Shown here one piece after another: positions 24,484-34,377 of a stretch of DNA of 64,000 nucleotides. The notes under the pieces are model-generated. The model was not told the DNA's origin. It ran no database searches and worked only from the letters and a program-made list of their open reading frames with translations. The stretch covers positions 16,620,001 through 16,684,000 of the forward strand of contig CM076268.1 of NCBI GenBank assembly GCA_038380795.1. Reading direction: 5' to 3'. How positions within the stretch are numbered: position 1 is the stretch's first letter; every line of letters starts with the position of its first letter. The position numbers and the translations under genes were made by a program. This stretch comes from Pyrocephalus nanus (Eukaryota > Chordata > Aves > Passeriformes > Tyrannidae).

Positions 24484-27085
24484 ACAATGCTGGGTTGGCC
24501 AGAAGTTTGAATGAATAACCAGGACTATGAAACTCCTTGGTGCTACAGCAATCATCTGTTTTATGGCACTCAAGTGCAGAGGTAAATGGTTATTACAATG
24601 CACTTAAAAGTTGGATCCATTTCAGAAGCTGATAAAGTAATTCTTATCTATTTTTTGTTCAACCTTTTCAGAAGGAAATAAAAAAAGCAAGTTCATTATT
24701 TATTGTTACTTCCTTTTCATTAGTCTATGATAGTTTTAATAAATTTATTGCTAGACAACTTAAATCCCAAGTAAGGATCTTAAAAGTGGTTTTAAAAAAT
24801 TAGCATTTTTACAGAATAAAAGCCATCAATACAGACTGCTGTTTTGATTTAAATCTTCCACTACTTTTATAGCTTAAGCAGTACATAACTGTGCTGACAC
24901 AGCTATGTTCGGATCAAACTGGGATAGATGTCACCAGGGTGTTCCACGTGCAGTACCAGGAATCCATCCTGCCGTCTTTTTCGCTGGAGCTCTGCAAAGC
25001 CCTGAGTGCTGCCCTTAAGTGAGGTGAATAAGGGCTAGGTCAGTTCCAGGGCTCCCTCAGTTTATATTATTTAGTTCTCACTAAACCTCCAAGAGCAGCA
25101 GTGGTTCAAAAAGCTTATTAGGGTATCTCAGCGGTGGATAAAAGAAGTGATGTGATAGTGGATAAAGTTCTTATAATCTCATAGAAAACTCCCACGGTTC
25201 TCCACAAAACTCACTTAATTGCTTTGTCATTTGTGCTTGGTAAAGCTTCTGAAAAGCTACTCTGAGGAGTCAGAAACAGCACTTGCAGGCAGGGAGATGA
25301 AAACAGAACACTGAAGAGTCCCTCACCAGACACACAGACCCAGACCACTGACTCACTACAGTACTTTAAAGTACCTGTCAGGTTTGTATCTCAACATGCA
25401 GTGAAGTAATGGCTTGTTCCTGGCATATATAATGACAAAAAGTGTCTGCCTAAAGTTTGGATGAGATGGTAATATTCTTCCTTTGAAAAAGAGTAACCCA
25501 AGAAAGCTCCCTTTGGGGAGAGTGGTGACAATGGCAGGAGGTATCTTCCTTTCTGCACTTACTGTAATTTGGAAACCAAATAAATACCATTTTAGCTTGG
25601 TGCTGTAGTTTAACTTTCAATGATCAAATTGCCCAAGTTTAATAAAGCTTTTTCTTATAGACTTTGCACTCAGGGAAGAGACTATAGGAGGTCCTTACTC
25701 TTTTACTCTGGCAAGCTGGTGATGTGCTGGAGAAAGGAACAGCCAGTTCTGGGCACAGTATTACACAGACAAGGCTTAATCTGTACTTGAAAGGGCTACA
25801 TAAAACATTGACCTGTTGCATTTATGCACCTACTTAATTTTCCAATCTAGGGCATCATGACTGCAAATTACATTTGCCTGCTGGTTAGTCTGGGCAGCTG
25901 CAACTGCTCTGACTCCTTGCTCAGAGAAGAGGGCTGTACTTTACAAGGAGAACTTGGAAGCTCTCAAGCTGAGACAAGCCTGGCAGTTTGACCAGGAGCA
26001 AACAGAACACTTTATGTATCTTGGCATAAACAAAGAGTGCCCTTAGATGGTCCCTTTCAAACCCAGACGTGGAGGGGTACGGAGGGGGTTGTTGCAGTCT
26101 CTCTGAAACTCCCTACAGCTCAGTACTTGGCACTGTGGCACTTAAAAAATATTACTTTGGATTTCATAGTGGCAGTATTATAAAATAAATAGATAATCTG
26201 CATATTTTAACAAAGTTTATAGACAAACAGCCAGAAACTGTAAGTACTCACTATATTGTGTTCTGTGTCTGTACTGTGGACTGTGTTTTGGCTCTGGTTT
26301 TCTTCACTGAAGACTCAAGTTAGCCAGCTGCTCCTGCTGTTGCTGCCTACAGAGGTAACTCACCTACTGACTGTGGCGACAGGCCACAAAAATCTGTGTG
26401 GTGTGCTCTGCCAGCCTGTTTCACCCTTGCTGGGCAGGGGATGTGCCAGGTCTTCCTCTGAGAGACCTGTGGGATTGCCACCCTGGGATGGCTGCTGAGA
26501 AACAGGATCTCCACTGCTCTTTCACCAAAACTTGTCTGGGCAAGGCCAGCTCTAACTTTGTGTTTGCAATTCATGGAATAATGATGTGTAAAAGCTCCCC
26601 TGGAATACAGAGAAGTTTAAGTTTCTTGAGAAAGCAGCAGGCTGCCAGGTTTATTTGTACCTCCCTCTCTAAATTAAACCAAGCTCTGAGGGATAGGGAA
26701 GTGCATTAAGAAAAAATAACTTCTTAATTAAGGCTGTTTGGAAAATTTTGCTGGCCTGCTTGTCTCCTCTGTTGGACAAGCAGCTGCCATTGCATCTCCA
26801 GAGGAAAAATTTAATAAAGCTTTCAGTATAGACTTTGTAGAGGGCTATGCTGATAAGAGCTTTAGCAAAAGTTATTTATAACTAGTGTACCATATAGTTA
26901 CTTATTTTTTTGGTTAATAGCAGTAAGAGATCAGATAATGTAAATATTTAGAAATAATTCTGATTTCAATACAACCTAATTAATTGATTTATCTTATTTT
27001 AATAATTGATATACCACATCTAATTTTCAGCTAAGAGTAATTTGTGAAATAATTCTGGTCATATTAATCAAATGCTAGCTCCAAG

Positions 27086-27124
27086 ATAATGAAATACTTA
27101 TGGCTTATAATGAAATACTTATGG
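27086..27124 (+). repeat. 18-base tandem duplication, period 21
   Basis: ATAATGAAATACTTATGG occurs identically at 27086-27103 and 27107-27124 with a 3-base spacer. The two copies are exact, so the event is recent or the copies are conserved. Confidence 0.85.
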
Positions 27125-28349
27125 TGGGCTAGCATGGACTATAAAAAGTGCTAAATTAGTAGCAAGGAAAGCTTGAAATAGCTTTTATGAGGTAGCTGGA
27201 GGGAAAACTTAAAATAGTTTCTGTTAAATAATTTGTATTTACCATTTAGTATTGATTTTGCTAAAGCTATGTATTACATTTCACATTGTTAAGAATAAAG
27301 AAATAAACACAGATTAATTTATGCAGTTAAGAGATTAGTGTGAACATAAATCTCTTCTTTGAATAGAAATTTAATTATTGATAACAGCTCGACTTGCTCG
27401 AAAGGGAAATGTTTCAGCCTTTGAAATTTATTCTGCTTCTTTTACTCCGCACGTTTTGATCAGTAAGAAAAAATGGCTATTCTGTATTTCTTTGCATCCT
27501 TTTCGATTCTCCCACCCAAATACATAGGCGGCATTGTTTCCTTAAGGAGAATACAGCACGGGAAGGTGGTTAAATGATTTCTGTACGCTACTAACAATCC
27601 CGACCGGGTCGCGCTCCAGGTTCCGATCTCCACTTAGACCCCTGAGCGCAGCCGGTGCAGGCAGCAGGTGTGCCAGGGAGCGATGGAGTGATGCTCTGCC
27701 CCTGCTCACTGACACGGCAGCGCCGACGGGCCCACCGAGGCTCAGCCCGGCTATTCCCATGGGGGTGGAACGTGGTCCGGCGGGATCACACCGTGACACC
27801 CGCAGAGGCCGTGGCAGGTACTGCCTGTGCTGATGATCCCCTGCGGGCTGAGGAGCTCCCGCTGCGAGGGGTCAGTCCCTCACAAGGGGCACTTTCAAGA
27901 GCAGCGAGACACTCTCGGGCGCGCACACGACGCGACAACGCCCCTAAAACAACTTCGCGCCGCCGTTTTCCAGTGTTTTGCCTCCTCTGCTCGCGACAGA
28001 CACGGCCTGTGCCGCCCCCTCCGCTCTGCGGCGGGGTCAGAGCTCCCCCTCCCGAGGCACCGCAGCCTCTCTCCTCCCCGGCACAGCCCCCGCTGCCCGC
28101 GCCGGGTCCCTCTCGCGGGGCCGCCAGGGAGGAAGCGGCGGGGCACTGCCTTCTGCCCCGGGAGGGGCGCTCGGCGGCCGCCGGGCTGCCAAGCAGGTAC
28201 GGTAGAGGGAAAGCACAGCCATCCGGCTGCCTCCAGGCGGGGCCTCGGGGGACGGCGGAGCCGAGACCCGGTCGCGGCCGCCCCGCCCCGCGGGTGCCCA
28301 GCGCTGCGGGCGGGCCGAGGGAGGGCGGCGGGCGGCGCTGGGCGGCCAC

Positions 28350-28361
28350 GCCGCATGCGCA
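28350..28361. promoter_or_regulatory. SLC35G1: NRF1-like motif
   Basis: GCATGCGCA at 28353-28361 matches the core and one half of the palindromic NRF1 consensus; the left half is imperfect. It lies 63 bases before the preferred start codon and itself contains an in-frame ATG (28355-28357). Confidence 0.5.
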
Positions 28362-28423
28362 GGAGGGCAGGTGCCGCCGGCAGCCGAGCAGCGCCGGCAG
28401 CATCGCGGCAGCCCCGCGTCCTC

Positions 28424-28631
28424 ATGGTGCCGGGTCAGGGCGACGAGGGCGCCGCTGCTCCCGCGGCGGGCGGGCAGCAGCCGGAGGTGCAGCCGGGCCG
28501 GGAGGACGGGGCGGGTGCGGGGCAGCAGTGCCTGTGCCCGGCGCCCGGCATCGAGGCGGCGGGCGCCGAGGAGCGCCGCGCTTGTGACTGCAGCTCGGGC
28601 TTGCCCTGGCCGCGCTGCTGCGAGGCGGCTG
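28424..28631 (+). CDS. SLC35G1: SLC35G1 coding exon 1
   Basis: Encodes the cytosolic N-terminal region (69 codons plus one base). It ends at GCTG, followed by the donor GTGAGG. The sequence is poorly conserved with mammals apart from the Cys-containing end (RCCEAAG) just before the KKK stretch. The start codon has G at +4 but no purine at -3, so it is only moderate. Confidence 0.8.
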
Positions 28632-31600
28632 GTGAGGAAAGGGAGTGGGTCAGGGAGGGCAGCGTCCTGCCCGCTGTCGGGGTGACATTGCCGGCGCGGG
28701 GGCCGGGGAGCGGCCCGAGGGCAGCGGGCTGTCCGCACGTGGCGGCGGAGCGGAGCGGAGCGGGGCCGGGCGGCCGCAGAGGGCGCCCCGAACCTGCGCT
28801 CCCCCCGCCGCTGCCGAGCCGGGTCACACCTGGTGCCCGCCGGGTCACCCAGGGCGGGCTCGGCCTCGCCCGCTCCTTCCCGCTCCTCTTCCCCGGGCAC
28901 GCCGGCCCCGGCGGAGGAGTGCATAGGAACGGCAGGCAGGACTTCTTCCGTGCCCCTCGCCCTCCATGGCCCCGGGAGCGGGCAGAGCTCTGGGGCCGCT
29001 CATCCCCAGGGGTGGGCGGCTCCTCTGTCGCCTCTTGAGAGCGCTTCGGGAGCGATTATCCCTCGGGAAACAGTACTTCCTGTTGTCAAAGTTTTGAAGA
29101 AAGACCTGACAGTTTTGGGTAAATAGAGGCACCTTCTGGCATTGTGAACTTATGGCAGCGTGAACTTCTGGCACTGTTAAATACGTTTGAGCAGGGGCAC
29201 GAGTGCAGTTCACCAAGTCCACGGACTTGAGGCTGTGATTCCCTGGGCAATTCTTACCATGCTTTGGTGTGTGTAGTCTTTGTTTTGTCTTAATCCGTGC
29301 TTCACTTCTTGGTCATTTTCAATTGTTAAAGCCACAAAGTTCCTGTGAAATACCCAACATAAGTAAGTTTTACATGGAGTTCTTTTAAAACATAAATGCC
29401 ATCTTAAAATAACTTCTGAAGTTGTTATCTAAAGTACTTCAGCATGTGTAGCTTTTAAACAATATCACTGAAAATGTATTTGTCATTAAATTGACTGTAA
29501 TTGACTTTCTAGTGGAATATAGATTTGATAGTGTGCTGTGGAGAGGTCAGAAGAGAAGAGTGTACTTGACCAGTGAAATTCACATTAGTGTCACTTCTGA
29601 GGCAAAGCTGAGGGAGTGGAAAGCAACCAGTGTTTGAACTTCTGAGAAAGTTGCATTAACTCACCAAGAAGAGTACTTTGGTTTTGAGTAGTCTGTCTAG
29701 CAAAATTTGTGACAGAGTCTATGACTGAACTTTATGAATCACCCCTAGATCCTGTTTGCATGACCATGATTAGTTCATATGCAGGCTGTTGTGCTCCTGG
29801 CACTTAATAGAAGACTGTAGGAGAGCTGTTCTGCTTTTTGTAATGTGAAGAATGGATAACAGTCATCTGCCTTTCCTGAAGGTCTGGGAGAATCATCTTC
29901 CTGCAGACCACCTTTGCAGTAGCCAGTACTCTTCTGTCTCTGCTACTATTCTTAAGATGCATATATGTGAGAAATGTGATTTTCTTCACTGTATGCATTT
30001 TGCTGGTATAAAAACTTTTTAGAACAAAGCATGGCATTAAAACAACAAAATTTACACATGGAAAGGCATGCAGTGGGAGCCATTTGCCTAAGACTTAAAA
30101 CAGGAGTGGAAAATTGTTTGAAAGGTTGGAGTTGGCCAGGGGATAAAATTGGAAAACCAAATCTGTAGCCACTCAAAACAGAGGACTTAGGTACTGCTTG
30201 GAACTTTTTATCTTCAGGCTCCTACAGTCTTAAAAAAACATGAGTGCTTGAGTGTTTTGATGGCATTGGGCTAGTATTTAGAGGCTTAAGATTTTGTGGA
30301 GTGGGAATGTTATCTTAATCTGACTTCTCCTCCTTGCAACATACTTTGAAATAAGTGCTCTTCAGAACTGCAGTTCTTGTTTTTGGTGGAAGAACTTGTA
30401 CCATTTTATTTTTAAAAGGAAATAAAACACTTTCTCATTGCACTGAGTACGTGCCTTGGCAATGCAAGATGTTGATGGTTTAAATTCTAGTATTAAAAGA
30501 TCCTGTTTCTGGTAGGCTTGGTATATTGGGTAGCTTACCGAAATGAGTTCCTTCTGCTTTTTCTTTGTTCCTGCCAGTGCAAAGCTTAGTTCTGGGTATA
30601 AGATCCTCTCAGCATATTTTGTTTTAATTGGATTGGTTTTCCATTTCAACACTTCCATTATTTAGATTGGCTTTGTTCTGTAGTAATCAGACAAGCTATC
30701 ATGCCTGAAATAAAAGTTAATAGTTCTGTTTGTGCTGTGTTCATCCATAAGCCACCATGGGTTTGAATTTCCCATTTCAGTTACAGGCTAGTTTGATTCC
30801 TCTTGCTTTAATATTGAGACGTTGTTGATTTTGTAGTTCTGTTGCATGACTATGTGGATTAGGACATTACATAATTCATGAACATTTTTGAAATCCACTG
30901 TTTCATAGTTGGTAGATGTCCCGGTCCAGTGTTGGTTGGTGGTAGTTTTTATAGTCCCTTTTATGTAAGTGGTTGTTGCTAAATAGAAATATTTCTAGTA
31001 GAAGCTGTAACTCACTTTCAGTAGCAGCGTGGCAGGATCCCTTGAGAAGCAGGCCTTTTGCCTTCTTTGGATCTGTTTTAATGCCTGAGCCTCTAGAACT
31101 GTGTCAGCCCACAGTCTCAGCTCTTAGGTAGTAAGATGCAGTTTCTCAGCCTTGAGTACTGATCTTGAGGAGGATCAAAATGGTTTGTAACAAGTTTTGT
31201 TAATTTAAAAAAACCCAACAACCACACACCCAAAACAAAGCAAAAAAAAGCCTCTCAAAACCATATTTAGTTGCTAAGCAACTCACAGCAGTACCCTGCT
31301 GGTTATGTTTTAGAGGATCCATAAGGCTCACAGGCTGCCACACTAATGTGAGATGAGGCACCCTTTTATCAAAACACTGTCTCTGGGACATGGAGTTCTC
31401 GCTCCTATCTTTAGAGGGTGTTGAAGAAGAAAAGGTAACTCCTAATGTTTTATGCAGACAGAGAAAAAGAGGCAGTGAGGTAACATCCCACTCAAATTTT
31501 TAGATGGGTTCTCTTTTTTCATGGTGTTCACCTCTAGGTTCAGTGGAAAGGCTGTTACTTTTATGAAACAAAGCAATTAACAAAAAAGGCTAATTTCTTT

Positions 31601-33981
31601 AAAGATGGTGTTGAGGTCAGCAGCAGCAGCAGCAATTCTCCTTTTCTCCTTCTGTGTTTGCTTTTTTTTTTTTTTATAATAGTCAAAGGTGGAGAAAATG
31701 AGTGGAACGAGGAAGAATATGTTGCTGAAGAGAGCCTGAGGCAATGAGGAAGCTTGAATAGAACCATTGGACTTGGGACATTATTTCAGGAAAGAGAAGT
31801 CTGATAAATAAGCATAAACTACAGTCTTCATGGAATTATTATAGACATCAGGCTTTACCATTAGTCACTTGAATTTATTCTGTTTAAAAATGTATATTTG
31901 ATGCCTATTTGAAAAACATATTTGAATTTTTATAGCAGGATAAAGATGTTATATGAAAATTCTGTAGGTCTGGTCATAGTTAGGGTGATTTAGCTACTAA
32001 GTAAACATGAGGTATAACAAAAGTGATGTTCTGTACACAGATTTTATATGTGTGGGTTGGTGAGAAAAGGAAATTAAATACTTGCTTGTGAACCTTAGTT
32101 AACCAAGGTTCATAAGCAGATGATTCCCAAGGTAATAAGTTTCAGAATCTGACCATGGGCCATTTCGTAGTCAGTTATATTTACTGGTCCTTGGGCAGAA
32201 TCGTAACTAATCGCTATAGTAAATCACCCATACTAGTCTAATAGCCACAAGAAGTAAAGCTAACTTGTGTAGAACTGTGAGAACTTTTGTATCCCAGGTG
32301 TTAGAGTTCATCTCTTATGCCCTGTTTGAAGAAAAAAAAGAGACCCATGGTGGTCAGTGAAAAATATTTTCAGGGTAGCACTGGTAAACACATGTAATAT
32401 TTGCATTTGTTTCTTTGATTCCCCTGTCCTCTACCACAGGAACCGCTACAGATGTATGGAGCACTGCAGTGGAGAATTACCTGATCAGAGAGGTCTTCTA
32501 ATAAATCCTTATTAACTGTAGAAATATCTGTTGCAGGAACAAAGAAGAAAGCTGCGTGTCCAGGACTCGGTCTGTTTTATACCGTACTGTCTGCCTTCCT
32601 TTTCTCAGTGGCCTCTTTATTTCTTAAAAAAATAGAAGATCTACATTCAGTGGAAGTGAGTGCGTTTCGATGTGTTTTCCAAATGGCATTCGTTCTTCCT
32701 GGTTTAATATACTACAAGTAAGTATAGCAAACGTTTAAATTTAAACTTATTTCTTAAAAGTAGATCTACAATTATCACTTAAATCAGATTGCAGTATTAT
32801 TTTAATTTGAACTTCAGCTCTATAACTGCAGTGTTTTGGATTAGTTGGTAGTTTCTTAATATGATTCAGAAAACTGAAAGTCTTTGACTCCCTGAATTGT
32901 AGAGGTTTCTACAAGGATTATCTTGTCAAATGCTTTGATCTTCCATGAAGTGGTGATCTTAAAAAACCAGAAGGTAGTTTGTAGATACTCTTGGCTTATT
33001 TTGCATGCGAAACATTAATAGCAAGAACAGGTTCTCAACTCTGAATGTGATTGGGGATCATGATGAAAATAAATTGTTCTGTGATTAAACAGTTAAAAAT
33101 ATTTGGATATTGAAGTCCCTTATCTAGAAAAGTGTATGCCGTCTAGATGGGTGTGCACATCTAAATGTGTTTGAATGTTAGTCATGAAATAAGCAATTAA
33201 TGTGACATTTCTGTTTTTCAGAACAGGGTTTTTGGGACCAAAAGGTAAAAGAATTTTTCTTTTCTTCCGAGGATTCCTTGGCTCTACTGCAATGGTTCTT
33301 CTCTACTACGCTTACCAAGTCATGCCACTGGCCGATGCCACTGTTATAACTTTTAGCAGTCCTGTTTTTACATCACTGCTGGCATGGATCTTTCTCAAAG
33401 AGAAATACAGTCTTTGGGATCTTCTGTTTACCCTCTTTGCAATCACTGGAGTGATTCTTATTGCTAGACCACCATTTCTGTTTGGGTCACGTGATATGGG
33501 GATTGAAGGAAGTTACACAAATCACCTTAAAGGAACTATAGCAGCAATTGCAAGCACAGCATCTGCAGCTTCGACTATTGTTATACTAAGGAAGGTGGGG
33601 AAATCTGTGCATTATTTTTTGTCAATTTGGTATTATGCAGTCATTGGTTTAATTGGATGTGTTATAGCGTTGTTTGTTTTGAATGAATGGCGTTTACCAC
33701 AGTGTGGTAAAGACAGGGTTTTTCTAGTATTAATAGGCTTGTTAGGTTTAGGGGGTCAGGTATTTCTCACAAAAGCATTACAGATAGAGAAGGCTGGACC
33801 TGTATCCATAGTGAGAACAATGGATGTGGTTTTTGCTTTTATTTTGCAAATTCTTTTTCTCAATCATCTGCCAACTTGGTGGACTGTGGGTGGTGCCCTG
33901 TGTGTACTAGCCAGTAGTACTGGAACCGCCATTCGCAAGTGGCGACAAAGCGTGAAAAAAGCTAAACAAAGTGAAATCTAA
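28424..33981 (+). CDS. SLC35G1: SLC35G1 (TMEM20/POST), EamA/DMT-family membrane protein, complete, 3 exons
   Basis: Multi-pass membrane protein of the drug/metabolite transporter superfamily. In mammals it was described as POST, a STIM1 partner coupling store-operated calcium signalling to calcium pumps, and more recently linked to citrate transport (literature knowledge, not visible here). Joined exons 28424-28631, 32537-32717 and 33222-33981 give 1149 bases, 382 residues plus stop, against about 365 in human. The first 75 or so residues are hydrophilic, Ala/Gly/Pro-rich and contain five Cys (36, 38, 54, 56, and the pair 65/66 counted as one cluster). About ten hydrophobic helices follow, forming two EamA repeats. 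Hallmarks include LADATVITFSSPVF, FLKEKYS, GVILIARPPFLFG, KALQIEKAGPVS and TWWTVGGALCVLA. The end is a Lys/Arg-rich tail. The ATG at 28424 was chosen over an in-frame ATG at 28355 on length and promoter context. The closest alternatives, SLC35G2/G3, fit less well. Confidence 0.95.
28632..32536 (+). other. SLC35G1: SLC35G1 intron 1 (3905 bases)
   Basis: The first 400 bases are still CpG island; the rest is AT-rich. It holds an A/C-only stretch at 31207-31239 and a T12 run near 31662. No exon or intact mobile element is recognised. The acceptor is GTTGCAG. Confidence 0.85.
31207..31239 (+). repeat. A/C-only low-complexity tract
   Basis: 33 bases made only of A and C, of the same kind as the longer tract at 39836-39893. 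Confidence 0.75.
32537..32717 (+). CDS. SLC35G1: SLC35G1 coding exon 2
   Basis: 181 bases. Encodes TKKKAACPGLGLFY, the first transmembrane helix, and the EVSAFRCVFQM segment at the start of helix 2. Phase 1 entry, phase 2 exit (AA|A for Lys). Donor GTAAGT. A very close match to mammalian SLC35G1. Confidence 0.95.
32718..33221 (+). other. SLC35G1: SLC35G1 intron 2 (504 bases)
   Basis: Ordinary AT-rich GT-AG intron. Nothing else is recognised. Confidence 0.9.
33222..33981 (+). CDS. SLC35G1: SLC35G1 coding exon 3
   Basis: 760 bases, carrying the remaining transmembrane helices of both EamA repeats and the basic C-terminus ending KQSEI before TAA. The frame is intact throughout. Confidence 0.96.
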
Positions 33982-34031
33982 GAGTATAGAAACTAATTCA
34001 TTGCAGAAACAAGCAATCTTGATATCTCAAG

Positions 34032-34057
34032 ATATATATATATATATACACACACAA
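34032..34057 (+). repeat. (TA)n(CA)n compound microsatellite
   Basis: About nine TA units run directly into four CA units, 51 bases after the SLC35G1 stop codon. Confidence 0.9.
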
Positions 34058-34117
34058 TATTTATTTTTATTTATTTTAAATATCCCATTTACCAAATTGT
34101 AGTACCAAATTATATCC

Positions 34118-34123
34118 AATAAA
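34118..34123 (+). terminator. SLC35G1: SLC35G1 proximal polyadenylation signal
   Basis: AATAAA 137 bases after the stop, followed by a T-rich run and GATGTTTTAG. Plausible first cleavage site. Confidence 0.55.
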
Positions 34124-34239
34124 ATAATTTTTTTTTTATTTTAAACCAAAATTGAAGATGTTTTAGTAATTGATTAGGTATATGCTTTTCTTTTTCATAT
34201 TTAGACCTGAAAATATGAGCAGTGGAAAGACACTTTAAA

Positions 34240-34377
34240 GTTGTTGCTTTCTGTCAGAAGTGGACAATGCTCTCAGACACCTGGTGTGATTCTTAGGGTG
34301 TCCTGTGCAGGGCCAGGAGTTGGACATGATGGTCCTGATGGGTCCCTTCTAACTCTGCATATTCTGTGATTCTATGA
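34240..34377 (+). mobile_element. CR1 LINE, truncated 3' end
   Basis: Matches the CR1 3' terminus: GTGTCCTGTGCAGGGCCAGG, then GTTGGACATGATGGTCC, GGGTCCCTTCTAACTC and the diagnostic octamer tail ATTCTGTG ATTCTATG at 34361-34376. Only about 135 bases remain. It sits between the first and second candidate SLC35G1 polyadenylation signals. Confidence 0.9.

Larger units (their letters stand above)
15321..27639. other. Intergenic region between LGI1 and SLC35G1
   Basis: About 12.3 kb of AT-rich DNA with no supported gene. Short ORFs on both strands look like chance. The sub-features listed separately are an L3/CR1-like fragment near 20460-20700, a CAAA repeat, an AT-rich repeat at 23211-23291, a CR1 3' end at 24320-24483 and a short duplication at 27086-27124. 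A small group of CpGs at 19095-19160 is too short to call a CpG island. Confidence 0.7.
27640..29050 (+). promoter_or_regulatory. SLC35G1: CpG island, SLC35G1 promoter and exon 1
   Basis: About 1.4 kb of GC-rich, CpG-dense DNA in AT-rich surroundings. It contains GC boxes (for example CCCCGCCCC at 28281-28289), an NRF1-like motif at 28350-28361 and no TATA box near the start, as is typical of a broadly expressed gene. Very long overlapping ORFs on both strands here are a by-product of stop-poor GC-rich sequence and are not called. Confidence 0.85.

Noticed and set aside
27655..29038. Very long ORFs (up to 403 codons) on both strands around 27.7-29.0 kb
   Set aside because: Stop codons are rare in CpG-island DNA. 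Only the part from 28424 to 28631 splices in frame to a recognised protein; the others have biased Ala/Arg/Pro/Gly composition and no family.
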